Origin: Candidatus Sulfopaludibacter sp.
GTDB taxonomy: Bacteria; Acidobacteriota; Terriglobia; Bryobacterales; Bryobacteraceae
Length of the DNA: 64,000 nucleotides
Assembly (NCBI GenBank): GCA_031292755.1
Contig: JARLGM010000001.1
Location: forward strand, 85,422-149,421
Reading direction: 5' to 3'
Shown here: positions 35,241-44,362 of the stretch, piece after piece
How the letters are laid out: each line of letters starts with the position of its first letter
Numbering within the stretch: the stretch's first letter is position 1
Notes under the pieces: generated by a model
Seen by the model: the letters and a program-made list of their open reading frames with translations, nothing else
Told to the model about the DNA's origin: nothing
Database searches by the model: none
Made by a program: the position numbers and the translations under genes

Positions 35241-35774
35241 CTACGGGACCCGCGTCATTACGTTTGGCGCATTCTCAAACGCCTTGGAGTCCGCACCGTA
35301 TTTGGCCAGCACGCTGCGCACTGTCTCGCCCGGCGCGGTCAGCAGTTGCCCCTCGCCGTTCGGCTGAGATGCCAACTCCTTTCCAACCTGCTCCCGCAGC
35401 CACTTGGAATCCAGGAAGGTCCATCGCAGCAGCGATCCCTCCGGCCAGACTCGCACGACTGCGTGGACCGGCACTTGCAGAAAAGCCTCGTTCTCACTCA
35501 CCAGGTCCAGCAATTCCGCGTCGCCGGCCTGGAACACCAGCGCCGTGAGCTTTAGCGAAGTACCCTTGCCATCGGTGTAAGTGACGGAGTAGCTGGAACT
35601 GTTCTGCTGAACGATGAGGAGCGAATCATCGTCGCCGCTTTTCCATGTGCCGGCCAGATTGGCGTCCAATATTGCCTGTTTCCCGGTGACAAACGGATTC
35701 AGAGAGACCAGGTTGGTGCATCCGGTCAACGCCGCGACGCTCGCCAGGGCCAGCGTCAAACTTGCGAATTTCAT
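35241..35774 (-). CDS. Secreted lipoprotein, 177 aa
   Basis: A signal peptide with lipobox LTGC (Cys19) leads to a small, mostly beta protein with ANLAGTWKSGDDDSLLIVQQ and a C-terminal segment VRSVLAKYGADSKAF. It is anchored to a membrane, probably the outer one. The family is not recognised, but the opening resembles lipocalin-like or 'AGTWK' small lipoproteins. It lies next to the BlaI/BlaR1-like pair on the opposite strand and before the kinase gene. CTGTAGTGG, resembling a BlaI half-site, occurs about ten bases upstream of its ATG, but evidence for control is weak. Confidence 0.75.
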   Translation of the reverse strand: MKFASLTLALASVAALTGCTNLVSLNPFVTGKQAILDANLAGTWKSGDDDSLLIVQQNSSSYSVTYTDGKGTSLKLTALVFQAGDAELLDLVSENEAFLQVPVHAVVRVWPEGSLLRWTFLDSKWLREQVGKELASQPNGEGQLLTAPGETVRSVLAKYGADSKAFENAPNVMTRVP

Positions 35775-35811
35775 GTTCTTGCCTCCACTACAGAACAGCG
35801 ATGTGGGGAGT

Positions 35812-38109
35812 CTAGGATTGCACCGGCGCGCGGAATTTTTTCAAAGCCACACGGATGGCGGCATAGTTGGCCGCCCCCAGCATCAGCGTCAGGCCTGCAA
35901 CCAGCAGAAAAATCGGCCAGAACGCGTGTTTTTCGAAGACAGTCTGCTGCAGGCGATACGCACCGATGGCGAAGAAGAGTAGTCCGCTGGCGAAGAAGTT
36001 TTTCATCTGACGCGGAATGCTGGCGAAGACGAAGATGCACGCCACGGCGGGCAGCAGCCATTCCAGCAGCCGCTCCTCGAAGTGCGATTCGGCCGCCATG
36101 CCCAGCAGAAGCAGCGAGGTCATGACGTGCCCGGGAATCACAAAGCGGAAGCATTTCCCCACCATGCGCACCTGCTGCGAGGGGAACAGGTCGCACAGGC
36201 GGTCCAGTGCGAAATACACCGCGGCATTGATCAGGAACAGGTATTCGATCTGCCCGCGGGTCCACGGCGCGGCGACTTTCAGCCAGTGGGCCCACGGCTC
36301 GTGCCAAGTGGCCAGGCCAGTGAGCGCGGCCCAGGTGAACACTACGGCGAACGGGTAGAAGTAGCGCGAATCGTCGGGACGTCGCAGGCGTTCGAAGGCG
36401 AAGCCGGCGGTCATGAAGAGCAGCGCGCAGGGCAGCAGGTCGAAGTAGAAGCGGCCGGGGTCGCGGTCCAGGCAATCCAGCACACCAAGGCGCAATAGCG
36501 TAGCCAAACAGAGCAGCGCGGAAAGTGCGGCGAAGATCAGCGAGAACACCGGCGCGCGCGTGAAACGGCGCAGCCACCAGCAGACCGGGAGTCCTGCCAG
36601 CAGGGCCCACCATAGCTGCATGTTGGTGGCCTGCCGCGCGAAATCCAGGCGGTGAAACAGCTCCAACTTGGCTTGTCCCTGCGTGAGCCCGGTGAACACG
36701 CGAGCTTCTTCCAGGGTGACCAGCACGGCCACCGGCGCCACCAGGCAAAACGCCAGCATGTAGGCGATGGCCACACGATAGTATCCGCGCCGCCAGTTGC
36801 GAATGCCGATCCAGGCGGTGGGCGCCGCGCCGGCCCATGCCAGCAGAACGGCTGGCACTCCAGCCAGCGCCGGGAACGGAAAGAAAGTCAGAAAGGACGC
36901 GCCGGTCAGCAGAATCCACGCACCCAGGTACAGGCTGACCTGCGGCAGGGTCAGGCGGCGCGCCTCCATGATCCACGAATCTTCCCGCTCCAGCAGCCGC
37001 TCATAGCGCTTGCGGATTCCGTCGTACTCGGCGTCGGAAATAATCTGTTCGTGCCGCCAGCTCTCCAGGTCGCGTAAGTGCTGCCCCACTTTTCCGGTGA
37101 TCAGGCGGGCGTAAGCGGCGGGCTCGGCGAGCACGGCTTCGCGAGCCAGGAAGCGCCGCAGGTCGTCGGCCATCTCCCGCGCGGAGGCGTAGCGTCTGGC
37201 TCGGTCTTTCTCCAGGGCCGCAAGGCAGATGTTTTGCAGGTCTTTTGGGATGGCCGGGTCGATCCGGCGCGGCAGCACCGGATCCTGTTCGCGTATGCGG
37301 AGCAGCAGGTCGGAAACGTTCTCGCCGCGGAAGGGCGGCTGGCCGGTGAGCAGTTCGTACAGCACAGCGCCGAGAGAGAAGACGTCGCTGCGCGCGTCCA
37401 GTATGACGGCGCCGCGCGTCTGCTCCGGCGAAAGATATTCGGGCGTGCCCGCCACTTCGCCGATCTGCGACAGGCGCTCTTGCACGCTCAAATCCAGCGC
37501 CAGCCCGAAATCCAGGAGCTTCGGCTCCAGGTCCGGACCCACCAGGATGTTCGCCGGTTTCAGGTCGCGGTGCAGAATTCCATGCTGGTGCAGAAACTCC
37601 ACCGCGAGCACGGCTTTGTGCATCAGTTCCGCCCGTTGTTCGAACGTCAGGTGGGAGGCGGCGCGCGTGAGGTGCGCCCCCTCCAGGTACTCCATCACGA
37701 AGTGCGGCGGTTCCTCGGAAGGGCCGAGGCTGTAGATGCGTGCGATGTTTGCATGACTGAGGCGCGCCATGGCCCGCGCCTCCGCCATGAAGCGGGCACG
37801 CAACAAGGGCTGGTCCGCGTATCGACCGGCCAGCGTCTTGATGGCCACTTTGCGCCCTAGCGCATCGTCGAACGCCAGCCACACGCGGCCCATTCCGCCG
37901 GAGCCGATCTCGCCCACAACCTTGTGCCCGCTGAGCCGCTCGGGGATGGCCGGCGGAGCATCTTCGAGCAGGCTGTCGAGCTCGCCGAGCGCGGCCAACT
38001 CCGGCGCCAGTTCCGGATGCCGGGTCCGCGTGGCTTCGCAATTCTCGCGGCGGTCCAGCGCTTCAGCCAGAGCATTGGCCAACTGCTGCTCGCGCTCGTC
38101 TTCGCTCAT
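35812..38109 (-). CDS. Ser/Thr protein kinase with polytopic C-terminal membrane domain
   Basis: The 765-residue protein has a bacterial Hanks-type kinase domain at about 60-330: IGSGGMGRVWLAFD, VAIKTL with the ATP lysine, HRDLKPANIL as catalytic loop and LLDFGLALD as the DFG motif. A short cytoplasmic region is followed by about eleven hydrophobic segments (about 390-760), a much larger membrane part than the single helix of PknB. It may sense a membrane signal. The start overlaps the stop of the upstream sigma factor gene by four bases, and the pair is a typical acidobacterial signalling unit. Confidence 0.9.
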   Translation of the reverse strand: MSEDEREQQLANALAEALDRRENCEATRTRHPELAPELAALGELDSLLEDAPPAIPERLSGHKVVGEIGSGGMGRVWLAFDDALGRKVAIKTLAGRYADQPLLRARFMAEARAMARLSHANIARIYSLGPSEEPPHFVMEYLEGAHLTRAASHLTFEQRAELMHKAVLAVEFLHQHGILHRDLKPANILVGPDLEPKLLDFGLALDLSVQERLSQIGEVAGTPEYLSPEQTRGAVILDARSDVFSLGAVLYELLTGQPPFRGENVSDLLLRIREQDPVLPRRIDPAIPKDLQNICLAALEKDRARRYASAREMADDLRRFLAREAVLAEPAAYARLITGKVGQHLRDLESWRHEQIISDAEYDGIRKRYERLLEREDSWIMEARRLTLPQVSLYLGAWILLTGASFLTFFPFPALAGVPAVLLAWAGAAPTAWIGIRNWRRGYYRVAIAYMLAFCLVAPVAVLVTLEEARVFTGLTQGQAKLELFHRLDFARQATNMQLWWALLAGLPVCWWLRRFTRAPVFSLIFAALSALLCLATLLRLGVLDCLDRDPGRFYFDLLPCALLFMTAGFAFERLRRPDDSRYFYPFAVVFTWAALTGLATWHEPWAHWLKVAAPWTRGQIEYLFLINAAVYFALDRLCDLFPSQQVRMVGKCFRFVIPGHVMTSLLLLGMAAESHFEERLLEWLLPAVACIFVFASIPRQMKNFFASGLLFFAIGAYRLQQTVFEKHAFWPIFLLVAGLTLMLGAANYAAIRVALKKFRAPVQS

Positions 38110-38699
38110 CGTGGCGCCGCCTCGCAGATGGCGCGGAATCGCTTCACGGCGCGATACACCAACAGCGCCACGGCTTCGCGGGATTTGCCCAGGCGCTCCG
38201 CCATCTCCGCGGTGGAGAGCCCTTCGACCCTGGCCAGCAGGATGGCTTGCCGGTAGTCTTCGGGCAAGGCCCGCAACCGGTCCAGCAGGCGCTCCACGGC
38301 TTCCTGCTGCGCGAAAAGACGGCTGGGCGTTTGCGTGTCGCGCGGCTCCGGTCCACCCGGATTGCGCGGCGAACGGAATGCGACATTTTCTCCCGCGCGC
38401 CGTTCGCGATTTTGATAGCGCACGCGGTCGACAATCACGTGATCGGCGATGGTGGAAAGCCAGCGCAGAAAGCTGCCCGGAGATTGATACTGAAACCGGT
38501 CCAGGTCCCGGAAGGCGCGCAGAAAGACGTCCTGCACCACGTCCTCGATCTCGGAAAAGGCCCGCGCCTCGCTGCTCAATTTGAAGTACACCAGCACGGC
38601 GAGGCGCTTCTGATACTTCTCGAAAGTGTGCGAGAGCGCCTGCCGATCGCCGGCCCGTGCCTGTTCCAGGAGCGTGAATGTGGAGGTGGGTGGCTCCAT
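38106..38699 (-). CDS. ECF-type sigma factor
   Basis: The 197-residue protein has sigma region 2 with ARAFSEIEDVVQDVFLRAFRDL (region 2.2) and WLSTIADHVIVDRVRY (region 2.3-2.4), then a linker, and region 4 with LPEDYRQAILLARVEGLSTAEMAERLGKSREAVALLVYRAVKRF. It recruits RNA polymerase to promoters of a stress or surface-function regulon. The gene overlaps the kinase gene (ATGA), so the kinase may control the factor in place of a classical anti-sigma factor. The 115 bases before it are shared with the divergent receptor gene and hold both promoters. Confidence 0.9.
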   Translation of the reverse strand: MEPPTSTFTLLEQARAGDRQALSHTFEKYQKRLAVLVYFKLSSEARAFSEIEDVVQDVFLRAFRDLDRFQYQSPGSFLRWLSTIADHVIVDRVRYQNRERRAGENVAFRSPRNPGGPEPRDTQTPSRLFAQQEAVERLLDRLRALPEDYRQAILLARVEGLSTAEMAERLGKSREAVALLVYRAVKRFRAICEAAPR

Positions 38700-38814
38700 C
38701 GATTCGGCCTGAGTTCTATGGTAATGGAAAACGGCGCGCGGGCCAGGCCAGGTCTGCTACGACCGATGGTAGTACCGGTTCCCATCCTGTAACCTAATCG
38801 GAAAAAGAGGACTC

Positions 38815-41748
38815 ATGTCTCGATTTGGCTCACTCGTAGTGTTTCTGTCCGCCTTCGCCGCCGCCGCATTCGCACAGACGCCCGATACCGCAACCATTAA
38901 CGGGCACGTGACCGACCAGAGTCTTGCCGGAGTTGCCGGCGTTCAGGTGACGGTGGAGAACACCCAGAGCGGGATGGAGCGGAAGGTGGAGACCTCCGGT
39001 TCCGGCGACTTCACCATCGTGGCGCTGCCCATCGCCGGCGCTTATGACATTACCGCGACGAAGCAGGGATTCGCCGACGGCCAACTAAAGCACGTGGTTC
39101 TGCAAGGCGGCGCCACTGCCGACCTCACCGTGCAACTGAACGTAGGCGCCGGGCAGACGCAACTCACCGTGACCGGCGTCGCCGGCGAGGTGCGCACCGA
39201 TGAGCCGCAGTTGGGCGTCGTTCTGAGCACCATGCAGATTGAAGAAACGCCCATGCTCGACCGCAAAATCACTTACCTGCCACTGCTCAATGCCGCCAAT
39301 CGCCAGGCCATCAATCAGGGCGACGTGTTCATGAACGAAAATATGTTCACCACGAACGGCACCGGCCGCCGCCAGGCGTGGTTTGAGGTGGATGGCAGCA
39401 ATGCCGTGGACATGTGGGGCCGTCAGACTATCTTCAGCAACATGCCGGCCGCGTCGCTGCAGGAGATGACGGTGCTCACCAACGCTTTCTCGGCGGAATA
39501 CGGGGGCACCGCGGGCAGCGTGATCAACATGGTGAGCAGGAGCGGCGGTAGCCAGTTTCATGGCGAGGCGTATTACGCCGCGCGGCCGTCCGGTCCGGAG
39601 GCCGCGCTGGCGGGATTCACGGCCAATAACGCGACTAGCGGCAATGACCTGACCAACGACACCATGAACCAGATGGCGCTCTCCATGGGAGGGCCGCTCG
39701 GTTCCGATCGCCGGACCCACGTCTATGCGGCCGGCGAATACATCATCGAAAACCGCGCTTCTCCCGTGATTACGCCGGTCGCGCCGGGCAACTTCGTGGG
39801 GCATTATCGTGACTGGCTGGGCTTTTTCCGGCTGGATCGCCAACTCAGCGACAATCACACCCTGTTTTTTCGAAGCGACGTGGATGGCTTCCACGACACC
39901 AACCCCAACGGCACCGTGGGCGGCAACAACCTGCCAACCGTGGCGCGCACCTTCCGGCGCCGGACCTATTCGGAGGAGTTGGGTGAAACCGCGGTATTGA
40001 GCCCGACGCTGATCAACAACCTTCGCCTGCAATTCCAACTGGCATCGCCGATCACGGGATTCGATCCGGCGATCTACGGCACGCAGTATTCGGTGCCGAT
40101 CGCCGGCGTGGGGACCTTCACCTCCGGCACTTCGCAATCCGCGGTACTGATGAACCGCCAGTACGAAGGGAACGACGTGCTTTCGGCAACCAAGGGACGG
40201 CACCAGGTCAAGTTCGGAGCCGATGTCATCTTTGCGCACACCGGCGGCAACAGCAAGGAATTCGGCGGCCCCAGTTATCTCGGCGTGTTCACTTATAACA
40301 CCTGCGCACTGACGGCCCTGCAATGCGAGAGCCCGGCCTACCTCAACAACATTGGCAACGTGAAGACGTACGCGCAAAGTTACGGCAATGCCGTCTACAC
40401 CGTGAACGACGCTCTGTGGTCGTTATTCGTGCAGGATGATTACCACATCCGCAAGGACCTGACCATCAACCTGGGACTGCGCTATGAGCAGCAGACCTTC
40501 GCCGATTCCCGCCAGGACTTTGCGCCGCGCATCGGCTTCGCCTACAATCCCAGGGGCGACGGCAAGACCGTGGTCCGCGGCGGCTTCGGCATCTACTATT
40601 CGCAGATTGTCGATAATAACCAGGCAAATTATTCGCTCACCGGGCCAACGGGCGTCTTCAACTACACCGCCGGTCCGGGCCAGATCGGCTTTCCCACCAG
40701 CGTTGCCGCCGTGCCTCTTCCAGCGTTCCCGGCGGGCGCCCAACAACCGCTGCGCAGCCTGTATCTTCGACCGGGAGACGCATCTTACTATAACCAGTTC
40801 TTCCCCACGAGCACGCTGCTCGGTTATCCCAACGCGCTGCAGAATCCGTACACCGAGCAATGGAGCATCGGCGTGGAGCGGCGTCTGGCCCCGAGTTGGG
40901 TACTGAGCGTGGACTATGTCGGATCGCACACCGTGAAGATCAACCGACCATTGGATGTCGATCCGCCCAGTTCGTTCATCCGCACCGCACCGGGCCAGGT
41001 GCGATCGCAACAAGCCGCCAACTGCACGCGGCCTTACTGGATCTGGTGGTATCGGCAGAACGGCGCCACGTGTAATCCCAACGCGGCCACCAATCCGCAG
41101 CCGCCGTACGCGCTGATTCAGAGCGACGTCAACAACGGCTTCGCGCATTACAACGCTCTGGACATCAACCTGACGCACCAGTTCAGCCACAAGCTTTCCA
41201 TGCTGGTCAGCTACACCTGGTCCCATGCCCTCGATAACGTGGATCCCGACCTGCCCGGCCAGAATCCCAATGACCCGCTCATGACCAGCAAAGCGGAAAA
41301 CGGCAACGCTATCTTCGACCAGCACCAGCGCCTCGTGCTCAGCGGCGTGTACATTCTGCCGCTGGGAATTCACTTCGGCGGAGTGGCGACGCTGGGTTCG
41401 GCCCTGCCCTTTAACTATGTCACCGGTGCGGCCAATAGCGGCGATGGCGCGACTGCCGATCGACCCGTAATCAACGGCGTGGTGGTGGGCCGTAACACGG
41501 GCCGCGGACGTCCTATCTACGACGTCTCACCCTTTCTGGAGAAGATATTCGCAATTAAGAGTGAGCGCACGCATCTGACGTTGCGGGTGGAATCCTTCAA
41601 CGTGTTCAACCACGCGAATTTCGCCGGGTACAGCGGAACGTGGGGCAACGGTGCCACGCCGGGCGCCGGCTTCGGAGCACCGCTGGCCGGCATCACCAAT
41701 CAACTGCCGGCCCGTTCGCTGCAGTTCGAGGCGCGCCTGACCTGGTAG
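38815..41748 (+). CDS. TonB-dependent receptor with Cna-B-like N-terminal domain
   Basis: The 977-residue outer-membrane protein has a signal peptide (1-20), a carboxypeptidase-regulatory-like domain (about 24-110, with INGHVTDQSLAGVAGVQVTVEN), a plug region (about 125-240) and a beta-barrel ending in EARLTW. AAASLQEMTVLTNAFSAEYGG is a typical plug motif in this family. It has the same domain order as the receptor at 12865 but is distinct in sequence. The start has AGAGGA five bases upstream. It is read divergently from the sigma-kinase pair, which may control it. Confidence 0.88.
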   Translation: MSRFGSLVVFLSAFAAAAFAQTPDTATINGHVTDQSLAGVAGVQVTVENTQSGMERKVETSGSGDFTIVALPIAGAYDITATKQGFADGQLKHVVLQGGATADLTVQLNVGAGQTQLTVTGVAGEVRTDEPQLGVVLSTMQIEETPMLDRKITYLPLLNAANRQAINQGDVFMNENMFTTNGTGRRQAWFEVDGSNAVDMWGRQTIFSNMPAASLQEMTVLTNAFSAEYGGTAGSVINMVSRSGGSQFHGEAYYAARPSGPEAALAGFTANNATSGNDLTNDTMNQMALSMGGPLGSDRRTHVYAAGEYIIENRASPVITPVAPGNFVGHYRDWLGFFRLDRQLSDNHTLFFRSDVDGFHDTNPNGTVGGNNLPTVARTFRRRTYSEELGETAVLSPTLINNLRLQFQLASPITGFDPAIYGTQYSVPIAGVGTFTSGTSQSAVLMNRQYEGNDVLSATKGRHQVKFGADVIFAHTGGNSKEFGGPSYLGVFTYNTCALTALQCESPAYLNNIGNVKTYAQSYGNAVYTVNDALWSLFVQDDYHIRKDLTINLGLRYEQQTFADSRQDFAPRIGFAYNPRGDGKTVVRGGFGIYYSQIVDNNQANYSLTGPTGVFNYTAGPGQIGFPTSVAAVPLPAFPAGAQQPLRSLYLRPGDASYYNQFFPTSTLLGYPNALQNPYTEQWSIGVERRLAPSWVLSVDYVGSHTVKINRPLDVDPPSSFIRTAPGQVRSQQAANCTRPYWIWWYRQNGATCNPNAATNPQPPYALIQSDVNNGFAHYNALDINLTHQFSHKLSMLVSYTWSHALDNVDPDLPGQNPNDPLMTSKAENGNAIFDQHQRLVLSGVYILPLGIHFGGVATLGSALPFNYVTGAANSGDGATADRPVINGVVVGRNTGRGRPIYDVSPFLEKIFAIKSERTHLTLRVESFNVFNHANFAGYSGTWGNGATPGAGFGAPLAGITNQLPARSLQFEARLTW

Positions 41749-41749
41749 C

Positions 41750-42148
41750 TCACTGCGCCGCGCAGGCGGCGATGAAGTCAGCCATTTCGTCGAGTCCCTG
41801 CTGTTCGTGAAGACGGAAATAGGCGAATCGCTCGTGGTGCATGGGCGCTACCGCGATGGTGCGGCGCGGTGCGCCGTGGACTCGTACGAGCACATAGATG
41901 CCGCCGGTAAGTTGCGGGTCGTGGCCGTTGATCTTGCCTTTGCCCGCTTCGTAGATCAGGATTTTCGCGGCGGTGGCATCGCTCGACGCCGCAATTACGC
42001 TGAAACTGCCCTTGAACTGCTTGGCTCGCGCCGGGCCTACTCGCTCGGCGACAAGCTGGAACAGAGCGGCTGCCCGGTCGCGGAGAACAGCACTATACTC
42101 CACCAGCGGAGCGGTCTGGTAGCTGGTCTCGGTGAACTGGAACTCCAT
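41750..42148 (-). CDS. Hypothetical protein, 132 aa
   Basis: The product is not recognised. It is soluble, with an opening MEFQFTETSYQTAPLVEYSAVL and a middle section GSFSVIAASSDATAAKILIYEAGKG. A His-rich patch APMHHERFAYF occurs near the C-terminus. It converges on the receptor gene with one base between them and is divergent from the VapBC-type module. The ATG at 42148 is taken because the longer frame would run through the antitoxin gene; an in-frame TTG at 42157 is possible. Confidence 0.55.
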   Translation of the reverse strand: MEFQFTETSYQTAPLVEYSAVLRDRAAALFQLVAERVGPARAKQFKGSFSVIAASSDATAAKILIYEAGKGKINGHDPQLTGGIYVLVRVHGAPRRTIAVAPMHHERFAYFRLHEQQGLDEMADFIAACAAQ

Positions 42149-42242
42149 CGTACCCAAGCGCAGCGGTCCTTTGCCGCTGCTCTCAGTATATAGGCGGGGC
42201 CTGCCAGAGGGTGCTACGATCGAAGAGCTGGCGACGTTCCGC

Positions 42243-42515
42243 ATGACAGAAGCCGAGTTTGCCCGAGATATCCATGCGGTTCTGGCCAAGGTGCAGGAAG
42301 GCATTGAGGTGATTGTGGAGCAGGACCACCGTCCGGTAGCCGTCATCAAAGCCCCGCAAGCTCCCGGCAGGAAGATCAGCGAGTGCATCGCGCTGGCGAA
42401 AGCATATGAGGAGAAGCTGGGCTATGCGCCCGTACCCGATGCGGACTTCGCCAAGGACGTGCAAGCTGCCGTCGACGCTCACCGTGAGCCCTTCAACCCG
42501 CCCTCATGGGATTAG
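42243..42515 (+). CDS. Antitoxin, Phd/YefM or VapB-like
   Basis: The 90-residue protein begins MTEAEFARDIHAVLAKVQEG, continuing EVIVEQDHRPVAVIKAP, a pattern seen in Phd/YefM and VapB antitoxins that bind DNA through the N-terminus and neutralise a toxin through the C-terminus. It overlaps the PIN toxin gene by ten bases. The ATG at 42243 begins the recognisable fold but has a weak ribosome binding site; the frame is open upstream, where no alternative start is obvious. Negative autoregulation is usual for such genes. Confidence 0.75.
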   Translation: MTEAEFARDIHAVLAKVQEGIEVIVEQDHRPVAVIKAPQAPGRKISECIALAKAYEEKLGYAPVPDADFAKDVQAAVDAHREPFNPPSWD

Positions 42516-43168
42516 TTCTGGACTCCGGGGTGCTGATCGCCGCCGAGCGTGACGCCAAGCCGGTAAGTGCGCTGCTGGCCGCACTGGAACACGAATACGG
42601 AGAGACCGAAATCATGCTCTCTTCCATTACCGTGATCGAATTGGAGCACGGCCTGCACCGCGCCCAAACCGATGAGCAGGCGCGCAGGCGGCGCGAATAT
42701 CTGGATACCATTTTCGCTGGCATCCCGGTTGAACCGTTTACCAGGGAGATGGCCCAAGTGGCCGCAAAGATCGACGCTGAGGCACGGAAGCTCGGCCGCT
42801 CGATTCCGTTTGCGGACCTGCTTATCGCAGCGACCGCCCTGTCCTTCGGCTACTCGTTTGGCACCCGGCACCTCCGCCATTTCCAGATGGTTCCCAACCT
42901 TGCTGTCATGCAGCTTAATTTAGTTTTCGGTAGCGGTTTTCTCGATGTGGTCGATGACGATCATCTCGACCGGTCCCTTTTTGGCTTCCAGTTTGAGGCC
43001 GAGTTGTGCCTGCACGGCCGCGAAGATGTCGGGCGCCGCCTCTGTGTCGGCTGGGGCGCCGATGGGACCGCCTGCCGGGACCGCGCCCGCGGGCGGCACC
43101 ATCGGTCCCATGGGCCCGGACATACCTTCCGGCGAGAAGGTCAGAATGAAATCGTATTGGGTCTTTAA
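42506..43168 (+). CDS. PIN-domain (VapC-like) toxin with an 82-residue read-through tail
   Basis: Residues 1-138 form a PIN nuclease: Asp6 in VLDSGVLIAAE, Glu45/Glu47 in ITVIELEHG and Asp104 in IPFADLLIAA are the acidic metal ligands. Such toxins cleave tRNA or rRNA. A normal VapC ends near VPNLAVMQLN, but here no stop follows and the frame runs 82 more codons antisense to the convergent TIGR03435 gene. The tail is Arg- and His-rich, unlike a real domain. The original stop appears lost at the junction near 42920. The toxin may be impaired or tagged by the tail. Confidence 0.75.
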   Translation: MGLVLDSGVLIAAERDAKPVSALLAALEHEYGETEIMLSSITVIELEHGLHRAQTDEQARRRREYLDTIFAGIPVEPFTREMAQVAAKIDAEARKLGRSIPFADLLIAATALSFGYSFGTRHLRHFQMVPNLAVMQLNLVFGSGFLDVVDDDHLDRSLFGFQFEAELCLHGREDVGRRLCVGWGADGTACRDRARGRHHRSHGPGHTFRREGQNEIVLGL

Positions 43169-43852
43169 ACCCGTCAAGTCCGTTACCGGGCGGCTCAATT
43201 GCCTGGTGAGCCGGCCGGCGAAGTCCCTCATCGTCTGCTTCTGCGCGGTGAATCGGGCGCGCGTAGGCATCATGATGGTAAAGATGCCGGCCCGGCCCGG
43301 CAGCGGAACGATCGGAAAGCCGTCCGGACCCATTTTCGGCTGCGAAGGTGGCGGCGGCGGGTCGGCGTCGGACGCGGCAGCGGGCTCTTCCACCGACTCT
43401 CGCATTTTCGGTCCGCCCTTGGCGACGGTCAGGGAGTACATCGGAAGCTCCCTGGTTTCCCGGTGGCTGGTCATTTTGAATCGCTCGGCAAGCAGATTCT
43501 GCAGCATCACCCGGAACTGCTCTTGGGTGGTTTCGGGCGGCATGGTGGCGGTGATGTCGAACCCTTCCGTATCCAGCCACTCGGGCCCGGAGATCTGGAA
43601 GTCTTTCACATCGTAAGCGCTCATCAGAAGAGCCTTCAGACTCGTGTACGGATAGTGAATTCTGCCTGGATCGTTGGTGCCTGGCCCGCCGCTCGTCGGA
43701 GCGAACATCACTCTGCCGCGTCCGCCCGCGCCCGGCAAAGTCGCCTGCTTCACCGATGCCGCATCGAAGGTTAAAGTCTTGTCCACGGTCTGGCCGTGAA
43801 GAAGGTATCCGGTCAAAACGATGAGGCCGATTCGCGCCGGTCCTACGAGCAT
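42920..43852 (-). CDS. TIGR03435 family protein, 310 aa
   Basis: The protein has a signal peptide (1-21), the family start TFDAASVKQ, then SAYDVKDFQISGPEWLDTEGFD, LLAERFKMTSHRETRELPMY, VTDLTGLKTQYDFILTF and a C-terminus QLGLKLEAKKGPVEMIVIDH ending in TATEN. It is the fourth paralogue in the window, and complete. It is the last gene of a minus-strand run: the TlpA-like gene stops four bases upstream. Its 3' end overlaps the toxin frame by 249 bases. Confidence 0.85.
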   Translation of the reverse strand: MLVGPARIGLIVLTGYLLHGQTVDKTLTFDAASVKQATLPGAGGRGRVMFAPTSGGPGTNDPGRIHYPYTSLKALLMSAYDVKDFQISGPEWLDTEGFDITATMPPETTQEQFRVMLQNLLAERFKMTSHRETRELPMYSLTVAKGGPKMRESVEEPAAASDADPPPPPSQPKMGPDGFPIVPLPGRAGIFTIMMPTRARFTAQKQTMRDFAGRLTRQLSRPVTDLTGLKTQYDFILTFSPEGMSGPMGPMVPPAGAVPAGGPIGAPADTEAAPDIFAAVQAQLGLKLEAKKGPVEMIVIDHIEKTATEN

Positions 43853-43856
43853 CCGC

Positions 43857-44354
43857 CTACCTCTTCTCCGCTACCATCCGGTCGAGTTCGTTGAACAGGG
43901 CTTTCCCCTCGAATACGTCGCGCGCCTGATCGTACACGTAATCGCTGCGGATGTCGCCATTCCAGTCGATCACGTAGAGGTGGGGGAACATCAGCTTGCC
44001 GCTGCGGACGTAGGAAAATGCCATCTGGCCGGCATCGAACAGAACAGGATAGGTCACGCCGTGAGCCTTGATGAATTCGGAAACCTTGCCGGCATCGTCT
44101 TCCGGGGCCTTCACCACGGCCAGCACTTGCACTTTACTGCCGTACTTCTGCTCCACCCGGTGCAGCACGTCGGCGAATGCCTGGCAGTGCGGACAGGTAG
44201 TCTGCATGAATTCGAGCAGTACGATTTTGCCGCGGTAGTCCGCCAGATCGTACACCTGCATGCGCGAATCGGGAAGAGCGAATCCGGGCGCGCGCCGCTG
44301 CGCGCCTACAGCGGCCAGTGCCGCGATACCCAGTAGGATTGCTAGTTTTCGCAT
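43857..44354 (-). CDS. TlpA-like exported thiol-disulphide protein
   Basis: The 165-residue protein has a signal peptide (1-18) and a thioredoxin fold with the redox motif TCPHCQ (Cys54, Cys57). The FALPDS start and the insertion typical of TlpA/ResA proteins are present. It probably reduces or isomerises disulphides or takes part in cytochrome c maturation in the periplasm. The start codon lies eight bases after the mtnA stop. The next gene begins four bases after its own stop. Confidence 0.8.
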   Translation of the reverse strand: MRKLAILLGIAALAAVGAQRRAPGFALPDSRMQVYDLADYRGKIVLLEFMQTTCPHCQAFADVLHRVEQKYGSKVQVLAVVKAPEDDAGKVSEFIKAHGVTYPVLFDAGQMAFSYVRSGKLMFPHLYVIDWNGDIRSDYVYDQARDVFEGKALFNELDRMVAEKR

Positions 44355-44362
44355 TTCTGTGT

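Noticed and set aside
35785..35795. BlaI operator upstream of the lipoprotein gene
   Set aside because: Only one half-site (CTGTAGTGG) is present; at this length several matches are expected by chance in 64 kb.
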